Positions 22,266-32,298 of a stretch of DNA of 64,000 nt are shown here, in pieces (within the stretch, counting starts at the first letter, position 1; each line of letters opens with the position of its first letter). The notes below the pieces were generated by a model. That model was not told the DNA's origin, did no database searches, and saw only the letters and a program-made list of their open reading frames with translations. This DNA comes from Nitzschia sp. pyKryTriq1. Its lineage: Eukaryota; Bacillariophyta; Bacillariophyceae; Bacillariales; Bacillariaceae. Location: positions 2,412,001-2,476,000 of the forward strand of contig OY101120.1 of the NCBI GenBank assembly GCA_956465555.1, written 5' to 3'. A program made the translations under genes and the position numbers.

Positions 22266-22969
22266 GACTTCAATAGAGCAGTTGATAACAGGAGTTCAAG
22301 CAATAGTGTATCTTCCACAAAAAACTATATTTTGAAAATTGATGGATGTGAATGATGTGTGTGGAGCGAAGTAAGGGTCCGCTCCACCGAAGTCCGAACC
22401 AGAGACAACAAACGGTGGAAGACCAGGTGAAAACCACAGAGTACTGGTACTTGAAGAAGAATGGATCGCCGGCGAAGAATCTTAGTGCAGTTGGCGGCGG
22501 CAGCAATGCAAATAAGAGAGCGTGTCGTTGCCCTTGTCGGTGGAACGATTCGAACCACAAAAGAGTTAAGATCTCGGCGGTGACGCTGCTCTTTTGCCGA
22601 ACGCTCTTTCGTCACGTTGTCCGAAAGGGAGAATCTTCTACGTGTGGTGAGGTTCACGTAGATTCTTCAAGTACGAGTACCAGGTACCGTCACGTACGTC
22701 ATGATGTCACCGACACGGGCGGGCGGGCGGGCGGCGACGCGCGACGCGACGCGCGAACTAAGGATCATGAAAGGGAATCCGGCGTGAAGGAATTCCCACA
22801 GAAGCATATTCGCACGCGCCAGCCGGCACACTGAAATGTACAGCGCGGTACGGGGGGGGGGTACGGAAGTACGGGGGTACGAAAACATGTAAATTACGGT
22901 ATACCGGTATGTTGTATATTGTCTACAATAGGAACGAACAGCGAGATAACATACTAACGGGCATAACAC

Positions 22970-23300
22970 TCCCTAGTACACGACCCGCTAGTACTAGCTC
23001 GCTGTAGCACTCGCTTGCTCTAGTAGCTCTAGCTCTGTGAGTCGTAGGAGTACTCTAGTAGCTAGTAGAGAGAGAGACGAGAGAGGAGGAGAGAGATATA
23101 TCAGTATGAGTACCATATCCGCCCTCTACTACTCCTCGAAGGCCACGTCGAGAGAAATAGAATAGATGATTATTCGTACTATGCTGTACTAGACATTGAT
23201 TTCTACTACAAGCAGCCAGCACAACAAGCAAGTGGAGAAACTTCTTCGACACTCGAGGTAGCTACTAGTAGAGGAGTAGCTAGAGGAGCTCGAGTAACAA
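22970..23300. repeat. CTAGTAG/CTCTAG low-complexity tract
   Basis: A stretch built from overlapping CTAG, TAGTAG, CTCTAG and GTACTAG words without a fixed period. Similar tracts occur at the left end of the window, near 28520-28810 and near 31300-32060. Confidence 0.55.
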
Positions 23301-23589
23301 AGAAGAGCCATCCACTGTTCTAGTACTATACAGCAGGAGCATCAACAATAATATAAATAAGGCACTTTCGATCTTGTACTAACGTCCTCATTCTTGTTCA
23401 ACTGCTCCTGATGATCCTCCTACTACTACCACCAGATGTCGAGGACAAAGATGTGGAACTACTACTCGTACAGCCAAAAGCATACACGTAGCTGTTGGCA
23501 AGAGTTTTTCTATAATTTGGTAGCTACATATCCTTCATCAATCAATGCTTCCAATTGTATTCATATTATTATTCGTGTCTACTACTATA

Positions 23590-23612
23590 CTCTCTCTCTC
23601 TCTCTCTCTCTT
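23590..23612. repeat. CT dinucleotide microsatellite
   Basis: An uninterrupted CT run immediately 3' of the GST gene stop codon. Confidence 0.85.
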
Positions 23613-23618
23613 TAGTAG

Positions 23619-24635
23619 CTACAATCCCAATTTGGATTCCCAGGAATGTGGAACCATGGGGAGTGACCGACCGTTGTTACTGTGGGTCCACTTCAAGGTC
23701 ATAAAATACAATGCCATGATATCCCGAGGAAGCACCGTCTCTTTCAAACCATCCACACTTGTCGTAATATGGTGGAGATATTGTTGTAGTCGAGGATAGT
23801 CTTCGCGAATGTTGTACTTGCCGAGTCCAAACCGCCATTGATACGCCAAATCCAATCGAATCAGTGAAATCCAAAGAATGATATCACAAAAACGGAGTTT
23901 GGAACCGAATAAGAACGAGTTTGGTTGCTCTTGATTATCATTATTATCGTGGGCTTTCAGTCGATCTTGAATATCCGAAAGTGCCTTGTAGTAGTCTTCC
24001 ACCATTTCGTCGTGCTGGTGTCCATCCTTGGTGGCATTCATCCGATAGACAGCCGTCGTGACATTGGCGTGCAGCCATTGGCAAAATTCCAAATGCTCCT
24101 TTCTTTCTGCTTCGTCGACTGGAAACAATTCCAAATCTTGATTGCGAGTCGCCAATGATGGTTTGATTTGCGCTTCCATCATTTCGGCCAATCCCAACGA
24201 AGCGTTAGAGACGGCCGTGTTGGTTTTGGTATCCCACAAGAGGGGCACACTGACCGCACCCTCAAAGTGGGGATTCGCCTTGACGTACAGTTCCTTCAAA
24301 TGACCATGTCCCAGTGGATCGGGGTCCGTTTGGGCGGTTGGAAAATTCTGCACCAATTCTCGTTCGCCCTCGGATTTCGGTGTAAAGAACCAACCATTGT
24401 CATAGGAAGCGGGAAAGAGTTTGACGACTCGAATCGGTAGGCCATAGATCGCTTGTAAGGCCCATGGACGAGCCGCAAAGGGACATCCGGAGACGACATA
24501 CAGAATATACCGCTCTGGCTCGGGAGGAAATTTGGCCGGAACACCGTCGGGTGTGGTCAAGTTGCAGACGGATGCCAGAAATTCCGTATCCGACTTTGGT
24601 CCTGCGCCTCCGTCGGCACAGCAGAGGCAATCCAT
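23619..24635 (-). CDS. Xi-class GST / glutathionyl-hydroquinone reductase-like
   Basis: A 338-residue protein from the ATG that gives MDCLCCADGG; the open frame extends upstream without protein-like content. It has the layout of the ECM4/YqjG (Xi) class. The thioredoxin-like N-terminal domain has the catalytic Cys in SGCPFAARPWAL, against the family's CPWAHR. NPHFEGAVSVPLLWD and NTAVSNAS form the glutathione-binding cis-Pro and Ser segments. The all-helical C-terminal domain includes WLHANVTTAVYRM, FLFGSKLRFCDIILW and the LAYQWRFGLGKYNI segment. Xi enzymes reduce glutathionyl-hydroquinones using GSH. The His usually following CPWA is replaced here by Ala, which could alter specificity. Single exon, no clear targeting signal. 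Confidence 0.85.
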   Translation of the reverse strand: MDCLCCADGGAGPKSDTEFLASVCNLTTPDGVPAKFPPEPERYILYVVSGCPFAARPWALQAIYGLPIRVVKLFPASYDNGWFFTPKSEGERELVQNFPTAQTDPDPLGHGHLKELYVKANPHFEGAVSVPLLWDTKTNTAVSNASLGLAEMMEAQIKPSLATRNQDLELFPVDEAERKEHLEFCQWLHANVTTAVYRMNATKDGHQHDEMVEDYYKALSDIQDRLKAHDNNDNQEQPNSFLFGSKLRFCDIILWISLIRLDLAYQWRFGLGKYNIREDYPRLQQYLHHITTSVDGLKETVLPRDIMALYFMTLKWTHSNNGRSLPMVPHSWESKLGL

Positions 24636-25190
24636 GCTGGTGGTTCTTTCGTGGTCAATCGACTCGACTTGAGGAGTCAGTCGGCGTTGATTTTTGTGGT
24701 TGCTGTTGATGCTGATGAAGAGGGTGTTACACGTATGTACTACTTTATTGGTCGGTGGTCGGTGGACGGTACCGTACTCGTAACTTCGTTGCAACTAACG
24801 ACAAGAAAAGGCAAAAGGCCAGTTTTTTTACCGGTAAAATAATTCTGCTTCGCAGATCTTTTTGGAGCTCCAGTCCGCCGACGACCGAGAACGCGAGCGA
24901 CGAGGAGAAGAAAAATCTTTTGGGATCCCGGAGAGGAGGCCATTATGCGCGCGCGCAAAACGGAATAGAGCGAAAATACATCATGTACGAGTACCGTACA
25001 ACAATTCCCAAAAAAATAATTTCAAACCCAGCCAAAGCGATGGACAAAACAACAACATGCATTTCTTCATCCATCGCCGCGTGTGTACAGTACTTTGACC
25101 TCACCGCATACAAGTACTCGCATTGTCCTTTCTTACTTTAGATCTCCAAGCAAAATACTCTACTCGAACTGAATATTCTGAAAATTAAAA
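24636..25190. other. Divergent promoter region
   Basis: A 555-base gap between divergent GST and cytochrome-b5-domain genes. It holds TACCGGTA at 24829. No coding sequence is supported. Confidence 0.5.
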
Positions 25191-25928
25191 ATGTCAGAGA
25201 AAGAGCAACCGGGAGAGAGCAACGGCAGCGCGCTGGCACAACAAGTGAAAGTACAAGAAGTAGCCGATGGATCATCTACCATGCTGCCGCCCCCCAATCG
25301 GCCCGTGCCCACGGATCGGCACCTGAATGATTCTACTATGCCCCCTCCCCGGTATGCCGATGCGAAGAAAAGCAGTGCGAGTAGTGTGAGTACGAGTACG
25401 AATACGAATATAAAAAAGACAGCGGCTGTGAATCCCCGCCATCGCTTTGGCTTGCACGACTGGAAACGCCTCCTGGCCGCGTCGACGGATTTGGCACAGC
25501 GTCGAGGACAACCCATTCGACGCGATATCACTCCCGAAGAAGTGCGACTGCACTGTAAAAATCACGACGGCTGGATCATACTGCGAGGACGGGTGTACAA
25601 TATCGGTCCGTACCTTCCCTACCACCCGGGTGGAGTTAGCATTTTCAAGAATCTCTTGGGAAAAGATGCTACCAGCATGTTTGACAAGTACCATCGGTGG
25701 GTCAACATTGACGGACTGATTGGACCACTCTTGCTGGGATTTATCGATGCACCCGCATCCTCATCATCATCCTCCCCATTTTCGGTAGTCCCACCCAAGG
25801 AATCCCATTTGACAAATGCACCGCGGGTTTCCGCGCAAGCGGTCTCGGGATCAACGCTTCTGCCGGGCATCAATGACGACGAAGACGAAGAAGAGGACGA
25901 CAAGATGCTTCCACCAGCTCCAAGGTAG
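25191..25928 (+). CDS. Cytochrome b5-domain protein (NCB5OR/IRC21-like)
   Basis: A 245-residue single-exon protein. Residues 1-80 are low complexity. Residues 86-102 (FGLHDWKRLLAASTDL) are a conserved lead-in. Residues 112-186 form a cytochrome b5 heme-binding domain: DGWIILRGRVYNIGPYLPY, HPGG at 145-148 (first heme His145), and KYHRWVN with His168 as second ligand. The YHPGG and HRWVN wording matches the b5 module of NCB5OR and the yeast IRC21 group more than microsomal cytochrome b5. There is no transmembrane anchor and no reductase domain, so it would be a soluble electron carrier. The tail is Ser-rich then acidic (residues 190-240). Confidence 0.87.
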   Translation: MSEKEQPGESNGSALAQQVKVQEVADGSSTMLPPPNRPVPTDRHLNDSTMPPPRYADAKKSSASSVSTSTNTNIKKTAAVNPRHRFGLHDWKRLLAASTDLAQRRGQPIRRDITPEEVRLHCKNHDGWIILRGRVYNIGPYLPYHPGGVSIFKNLLGKDATSMFDKYHRWVNIDGLIGPLLLGFIDAPASSSSSSPFSVVPPKESHLTNAPRVSAQAVSGSTLLPGINDDEDEEEDDKMLPPAPR

Positions 25929-27048
25929 CAGTCCTAGAAAAAATGATGTTCTTCTTGAGTACAGTATGATGGTGGTATGCATTGGTTCGTCCAGGATTCA
26001 TTGTTGTGACCTTGCCGCCGTATGCTGTACCAAGATGATCGTTGGATCACAACATGACAGCTGTTAATGTCCCAGCACCAGATATGAACAATCATACAAG
26101 AAGTAGAGTCAGTCAGTCGGTCATTCGGTTGTGGCTGATGTCTACGAAAAGAATTCGGAACTCGTCGAGGAGCGTCGTTTTTTTTAAAAGTGGCCCCTCT
26201 ACTACTTCCCATACGAAGTACTAATAGCTATTACGAGTACTGCAGTAAGGTAGTAAGGCTTCGAATTTCCTTGGAAAAGGATTGGTTCTACTGTATTTTT
26301 TGTAAGAGTTCAAACGGAGACTACCAGACGACGACTCGACTCTACAGTACCGGTACCGGTACATCACAGTTTACAGCAGGAAGACTAAGTCGACTAAATA
26401 ATAAAAATTAGTCCATGTATTCGTTCCAATGATACTGTATGTAGTGTTATGATCACATGTAGAAATAGTGGGTTATGAGCCTACTATTTGGGCGTAGTAA
26501 ATAGGTGGATTTTTGATGAACTGTAAGTTCTTTAGTTTTATAATATTGTGAACTTGTTTTGCTCATCATCTACTTGCACATTTGTTATTTTCTCATTCGA
26601 GAGTTCGGGTTTCGAAGTGTAGCTTTGGAGCTCTTTTACCATCTTAGAAAAGGACGGCAAGACGAATGCAAAAGTTATATCAAGTGCACCTCGCGGGGAT
26701 CCCAACCAAGGCCTTGTACCAGGCAGGTAGACCGTACCTGTACCAGCAGAGGTACAGACAGGGTGCAACAACACTTAAGCCCCGCCGGGTCATTTTCGTT
26801 GCCGGGGCGCGCGCACAACACCTTCGACTAACTATCATAGCAGCGTTTTTGCCGCCAGTCACAATGTCTGTAGATTTGACGGATGCTGCCCGCACCACAA
26901 CTTTTGCTTGCCCACACCGCCAACAGATCACCACAACTATACTCACCTCTACTGTACCATTCCAAGGGAGAGGGTTGCGATTGTTTTGCTGCGCATCTTT
27001 CTTCTGCTCCAAAACTAAACAACACTACACAACAGGTCGTGAGAAAAC
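25929..27048. other. Intergenic, no supported gene
   Basis: About 1.1 kb. Two overlapping TACCGGTA copies lie at 26348-26361, sharing their TA. A 188-codon frame (26666-27232) overlaps the next gene out of frame and is not protein-like. Confidence 0.5.
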
Positions 27049-28437
27049 ATGGAAAAAGGCGACGACCCATGGGAAATTCTGGGTGTTCCGAGGGATGCCT
27101 CCGAATCGGACATCAAAAAGGCGTTTCGAAAGGGTGCCATCAAATACCATCCGGACAAGCAAACTACCGATGAAGATAGGGCAGCGGCCCATGATATTTT
27201 TGCGAAATTTTCGGCTGCTTACGAGACTCTAAATGATCCAGTGGCGCGGTATGACTGGAAGCTAGCAGAAGAAGCGCGAGGCGCAAAGAAAGCGGCTCCG
27301 TCGTCGTCCTCTGGTAGCGCCCCAAAGAAGTCATCCGCGGGCGCTCCTCCGCAAAAGAGACCGACTGGAGGCGGAACAAGGCCTCAAAAGCAACCAGCAC
27401 CACCAGGTCAGAGACCGAGAAGCCCAAAGCCTCCAGATGGCAGTACGAAGCCGTCGAGATCGCCACAGCCACCCACCGGGACATCAGCATCGCCAAAGAG
27501 CAGACCCAGCACCAGCAAACCGCATGTTAAAAGGTCGTCTTATTCGCCACCGCCACCGACCAGGAAACCTCAAGGCGCAGCGAGTCCCAAGCGTCACAGT
27601 GCGCCAGTTTCTTCTAGTAGTGGACCACCCAAGAAGAACCCTGCTGCTCCAAAGAGAACTGGTGAAATGCCCCCTTCGTCCATGGGCTGGCAAAGGCAAC
27701 CTGGTCAGAATCAGAAGGCACCCAAGCCTACTGTCAGAATGTACCGCGACCCCTTCGATATTTTCGAGAGTGTCATGAAAGAAGAATATGGAGAGAACTA
27801 TAAGGATAAGGAAGAGAGTGGCTGGATGGGATCCATTGGTGTTCCTGGGCTGGCAAAGATCAATCCGTTCAAGAAGAAATCAGAAGACTCTCACAAAGAG
27901 TTCAAGAAACTTGACATCAACAATGATAAAACTCTTTCAAAAGACGAGTTGGGAAAATATATTGAATCACATTCTGATTTATGGAGCACGTTGGGTATGA
28001 ATCTTAACTTGCCAGTGAAGAAATGCATTGAAGTTGCTACTGACGTCGCTTTTTCTCTGGCGTTTGGAGAGGGTAAAACCAAACCAAAAAACAACGAGCT
28101 TCGCAAACGTCGTGAGCTGAGTGAGGCGGAGTTCAAGCATTTCCACAAGAATTTTGTACTAGATGAAAAGGGCAGCCACGAATTTTTCTTGCGAACGATA
28201 TTTTCAGTGTTCGACCTCAACAATGATGGTGTATTGAACGCTAAGGAACTGGATAAGTTCCTGGACATCTTCTACAAAGCCAAGGATGTATTTAAAGGAA
28301 ACATGAAGCTTCCAGAGAAAAAACATTTGCTAAAGATTGTCGGATCAAGGCTTGACAAAAATCGGGATGGCGTTCTGGAGTTTCACGAAATTCGAGATCT
28401 GCTGGAAGTCGCTGCCGTCGTATCCACTGACAAGTAA
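27049..28437 (+). CDS. J-domain protein with three EF-hands
   Basis: A 462-residue single-exon protein. Residues 5-70 are a J domain (DDPWEILGVPRDASESDIKK, HPD at 34-36, and an ARYDWKLAEEARG end). Residues 85-225 form a basic Pro/Ser/Lys-rich linker. The C-terminal half carries three canonical EF-hand loops: DINNDKTLSKDE near 288, DLNNDGVLNAKE near 389 and DKNRDGVLEFHE near 436, each with acidic or Asn ligands at positions 1, 3 and 5 and Glu at 12. The layout suggests an Hsp70 co-chaperone whose partner binding or position responds to calcium. That is inference from domains; the natural target is unknown. No signal peptide or membrane segment is seen, so it is probably cytosolic or nuclear. 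Confidence 0.87.
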   Translation: MEKGDDPWEILGVPRDASESDIKKAFRKGAIKYHPDKQTTDEDRAAAHDIFAKFSAAYETLNDPVARYDWKLAEEARGAKKAAPSSSSGSAPKKSSAGAPPQKRPTGGGTRPQKQPAPPGQRPRSPKPPDGSTKPSRSPQPPTGTSASPKSRPSTSKPHVKRSSYSPPPPTRKPQGAASPKRHSAPVSSSSGPPKKNPAAPKRTGEMPPSSMGWQRQPGQNQKAPKPTVRMYRDPFDIFESVMKEEYGENYKDKEESGWMGSIGVPGLAKINPFKKKSEDSHKEFKKLDINNDKTLSKDELGKYIESHSDLWSTLGMNLNLPVKKCIEVATDVAFSLAFGEGKTKPKNNELRKRRELSEAEFKHFHKNFVLDEKGSHEFFLRTIFSVFDLNNDGVLNAKELDKFLDIFYKAKDVFKGNMKLPEKKHLLKIVGSRLDKNRDGVLEFHEIRDLLEVAAVVSTDK

Positions 28438-30154
28438 TATGGGCTCATTGTCGAAAATATGTGTGTATGTTCGCTGCTTAACGATATTATTAATATTATC
28501 GTAGAAACTATTCTCTTCTCCCTCCCTCTCTAGAGAGTATCTGAGTCGATTGGTAGAGTAGCAACAGGTACTGCAGTAGGAGGACAGCGCTACTCAGTCG
28601 CCGAGTGGTGAGGAGTCTACTACTGGTAGACAGTCTACTGTCGAAAAGTGCAATATCATCTACTGCTCTCTCGCTAGCTACTGTACTACCAAGCTGTACT
28701 GTCGTCTCGAGTAGAGCAATGAGTCACTCTCGTGTTTCTCTCTCTCTCTCTCTCTTGTAGCTACAGTAGCTAGTAGAGAGATTCTAGCTACAGTAACTAC
28801 AAGTAGAGACAGAAAGAAAGAAAGAAAGCGAGAGAAGGGAGTAATGCCCTTTCTGCTGAAAGAAGAGGCGAAAAACAACTTGAGTTTCTTCGGACAAAAT
28901 CAACAAAGATGATCACAGTGTTCTATCTTCATCGTGTTGCGCTGCGCCGCTCATCGCGGCGTTTTGCTCGATAACTACATTGGCTGGCAGAAGAGGACGA
29001 CGAGAATGGTGGAAATGAAGCTTAGACTTTTACTTTTGATTATTTGGACGAGCTAAAAGCCATAACCGACGACTGAAATCTTAACATTTATTTACAGTCG
29101 AAAGGTTGTTGTGATAGAGCCCATAGAAGCTACAGTAGCAATAGATGGGAAAAGCCGCCATAGTTTTTTCTTGCATCTGTCCGTAGTCATGTGCCGGTAC
29201 GAGTACTGAGGTCTATCATACAGGATTCTACATACGTTGTACGTGAATCGCGCGTTCGCGCTGGTACGTAGAGTAGAGAGTTCTGTAGACTATAGCATGG
29301 TAGAATAGACTACGCGCCCTACCGGTATGCTGAAAGCGGCGAAAAACAGCCGAAGCTTGTTGTAAGCGTCGTAGCAAGGAGCGATGTTCCAGGATTTTCA
29401 CCCAAGATTTAGAGCATCTTCTCTCTACAGTACCGTACGTACAGGGTACGAATCAAGAATCGAGCATGCAGTATGGCCAATCGTGCATGGGATCTTTGTC
29501 TACTAGTAGAGTAGAAAATCTGTTCTTAAATTCCTTGTTCTAAGCTGTTCCTGTGCACCCGACACTTAAGGAGTCGTTTTAGTTCATCACTCATATAAGC
29601 CTCTGGAGCACCACAATGGAATATGACGGATGCGAGTACTAGATGATGATTAGATGATGATACCGGTAGATCATAGTTCGATTTATGATGGTTAATTAAT
29701 GATTTCAATATGCAGGCCACCATTAAATTAAGCCCCAATGAAATACGAATCTTCGTTCTGTTCCTTCGTCCGTTGTACGGTACAAGTATGATGATGTTGT
29801 TGTTGTTGTTGTCGACGAAGGACGAAGTCAACAAAAACCGATCAGCTGCCGTGTGTTCCCGTCCTACGAGTATGGCCCTGGTACGGAAGCCAACATCATT
29901 CTTGGACCGAGCTTTCATACAAACTTCAGAATCACAGAAACGAAATCGATAAGATAAGACGAGAAGGTCAGACAAGCCGAAGACGAGAAGACATTCCCAT
30001 ACAGGCTACTAAACAAGACGAACTCTCAGTGCTACCCCCGATGAACGTACTCCCCACCGAACACCTTTACCCTCGATTGAGCAGCGACAGCAAAGAGACA
30101 CAAATACGAGCCATCATCAAACCAAGGCTTAGACGAAAGAATCTACAAGCAACA
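28438..30154. other. Intergenic, low-complexity, no supported gene
   Basis: Contains a TAGTAG/CTACTG-rich tract (about 28520-28810) with an embedded CT run, and an AAAG run near 28812-28828. TACCGGTA copies lie at 29320 and 29661, the latter about 490 bases before the next likely start codon. Short frames here lack domains. Confidence 0.5.
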
Positions 30155-31204
30155 ATGTCGACTAGTACTATCGAAGAACCTGGTCATTTAGATGTATTGT
30201 GCGGCCGAGGCCGAGGCTACTTTGAGCACCCGGGAAACAGAAGGATGCTGTCCATCATCGCTCAGTTCAAATCAGAATACCAGACAGCTTCGAAAGTCGA
30301 AAAGTCTAAGATTACTCAGCGTGTACTTCAAATTGTTCTTGCTCCCGAAGATGGGGTAAGACCTAGATTTCTAAAGAGGGCCAGCAGCGGCGGAAAGAGT
30401 GGAAAGAAAGGAGGAAATATTGATGCTGATGGGCTCTGGGATGAACTCTGTGAAAAAGAAGTGCACAAGAAGGTGGCTCATACTTTACGTGAGCAGAAGA
30501 GTATTGTCAAATTATCAAAACTTTCTATCCATGAGAGCGTGCAGCAGCAACATTTATCTCCTTACATCGTCACAAGCGAAGAAGAAGGAGGTTCGTCGCC
30601 AGCACCGTCAGATGATGAGGACCACCAACAAGCCAAGAACACGCCACACATTCCCAAATTTGTTCGACTGGTCAGCGATGAATCTTTCGGACGACAGTCG
30701 AAGAACTCTGTTTACCAGCAAGCAGCATCACACCGAGATAACAAGAACGACAAATCCTCGGTTCTCGAGTGGTTGGATGAGTTGGAATCGCTTGAGGACT
30801 TCTTCGAGGACGACGAAGTGGATGAATCTTCACCTCCCTCGTCCGACGACGCACCGCGTACTTCTCCTGTCTCGGACGATGATCTATCGTCGTCATCTCA
30901 GCATGCGCTGCAATACCATCGTCATCACGAAATTTACCGACGCAATGAACAACAATACCACAAGCAAGTTCTTGGTGACGTAGCAGCACGAGGAGCAGCA
31001 GCAATGGCCGAAGAGCCCTTGAGCTTTCGACAAGAACCGGTCTTCAACGCAAAAGAAATTGATTGTTTCTTGCTTCATACTGTTCTCGAGGATGAAGAGG
31101 CCGCCGCTGTAACTGGTCGCGATGAAAAAATCCTTCTTGATTCGTTTTTCGAAGACATGCTGAACAATTCATATTACAATAGCTTAGTTTCACCATCTCG
31201 ATAA
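30155..31204 (+). CDS. Single CGRGRG/HPGNRRML (DUF6824-type) domain protein
   Basis: A 349-residue protein from the ATG at 30155 (MSTSTIEEPG). An in-frame ATG at 30029 would add 42 residues. Residues 10-115 are one intact copy of the domain found four times in the gene at 12911: LDVLCGRGRGYFEHPGNRRM, a helical KSEYQTASKVEKSKITQRVL segment, a PRFLKRA strand and KVAHTLREQK. The rest is acidic and Ser-rich (a DEDH cluster near 165 and a long Asp/Glu/Ser run near 220-270) and looks disordered. The layout of one basic domain plus an acidic tail is compatible with a nuclear regulator, but no function is established. Single exon. Confidence 0.85.
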   Translation: MSTSTIEEPGHLDVLCGRGRGYFEHPGNRRMLSIIAQFKSEYQTASKVEKSKITQRVLQIVLAPEDGVRPRFLKRASSGGKSGKKGGNIDADGLWDELCEKEVHKKVAHTLREQKSIVKLSKLSIHESVQQQHLSPYIVTSEEEGGSSPAPSDDEDHQQAKNTPHIPKFVRLVSDESFGRQSKNSVYQQAASHRDNKNDKSSVLEWLDELESLEDFFEDDEVDESSPPSSDDAPRTSPVSDDDLSSSSQHALQYHRHHEIYRRNEQQYHKQVLGDVAARGAAAMAEEPLSFRQEPVFNAKEIDCFLLHTVLEDEEAAAVTGRDEKILLDSFFEDMLNNSYYNSLVSPSR

Positions 31205-32298
31205 AGAACGAGGATAACGAGAAACGCAGGGGACGAGGGGTGGCAGAAGAATCCGCCAATATCAGGACATGATGATGGCAATTTTAATTCTATTATTATT
31301 AACTAGAGTAGTAGCGTATCGTAAAAGCAGCGCCGAGCAAGAGTGCACTATCTACGAGTATTTTGATAGCAAGTTCTCCTGGTGCTCTAGCTACCTGAGT
31401 CGTCGTCTTTCTCTCTCTCGTAGTGAGTAGTAAGAGATTGCCGACTACCTGTCTGAGTATATATCAGAGCAAACCGGATAACTACTGGCTGGAGTAGAAG
31501 CAAGAGAGTGTTTTGCCTGCGAGAATATAGTAGTCTATTAAGTGTAGTACGAATTTCGTAAAGCAGCAGCGAAAAAGTCTGCTGTCTAATTTAGCTACAT
31601 ACTACTGTTTGTACGACCGGTCGAACATTATTAGTTCAGTATCAGCATCATAGTATTCAGTATCAGTATCAGTATTGTTTTTACAGAACAAGCTTTACGA
31701 ATCATGCACAGGAACTCGTAGGATCAAACTGAGCTGAGTCGTGAATTGACCACTTCGACCAACAGGGTAGAGTACTCGTAGTAGTCATTATCTACTGTAT
31801 GCAAGCTGTACAGTACACGTACCGAACCGGTATACGTTCTTCGTAACACTAAAATACTCTCGATCTACTCTACATGATAATATTAGAGTAGTACTGGGCT
31901 TGGTCTAATACTTCTTACCCGGTACTCGTTTGCCTCAGTTTCTCTACGAACTGTAGGTATGAGTAGACTAGCTCCTACTTCAAGACTTTAAGTCTACTAG
32001 TACTAAGCTGTAATATTCGCACTCTCTAGAGTACTAGCTAGAGAGTTCTGCCAGCAGCAACGGTAGTACCATACGTGGGGAACAGTCGTCTACATGTACT
32101 ACGTTCGAACAAGCGGTATGTTCCCTGAATACATGCCATACCCACAAACTCTCCTCAGCTCGCCTTTCTTCGACTATACGTACCTTTGGTGAGAACCAGT
32201 GCCTTGTTCGTCCTTAGCTGGTTGAGTGACGACCTTCTCGATTGAACTACCAGTAGTGGTGGATGTACTAAGGCAAAAGTAGTAGGTCGTGGCTCCGA
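31205..32298. other. Intergenic low-complexity DNA
   Basis: About 1.1 kb without a supported gene. From about 31300 to 32060 it is dominated by CTAGTAG, GTACTCG and AGTATCAG words, including a short tandem of CAGTAT near 31638-31675. It is similar in texture to the tract at 22970-23300. Confidence 0.5.

Larger units (their letters stand above)
22266..23618. other. Intergenic, low-complexity, no gene
   Basis: Contains the SQD2 5' flank, a GCGACGCGACGCG run near 22735-22755, a 9-10-base G run near 22852, TACCAGGTA at 22678 and TACCGGTA at 22902. A dense CTAGTAG/CTCTAG low-complexity tract lies at 22970-23300, and a CT microsatellite ends the region. Open frames here are compositionally unlike the neighbouring genes. 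Confidence 0.55.

Noticed and set aside
22352-22834. 160-codon plus-strand frame upstream of SQD2
   Set aside because: No domain, Arg/Cys-rich chance-like composition, and it overlaps the promoter side of SQD2.
26666-27232. 188-codon frame overlapping the J/EF-hand gene
   Set aside because: It overlaps the well-supported J domain in another frame and lacks protein-like features upstream.
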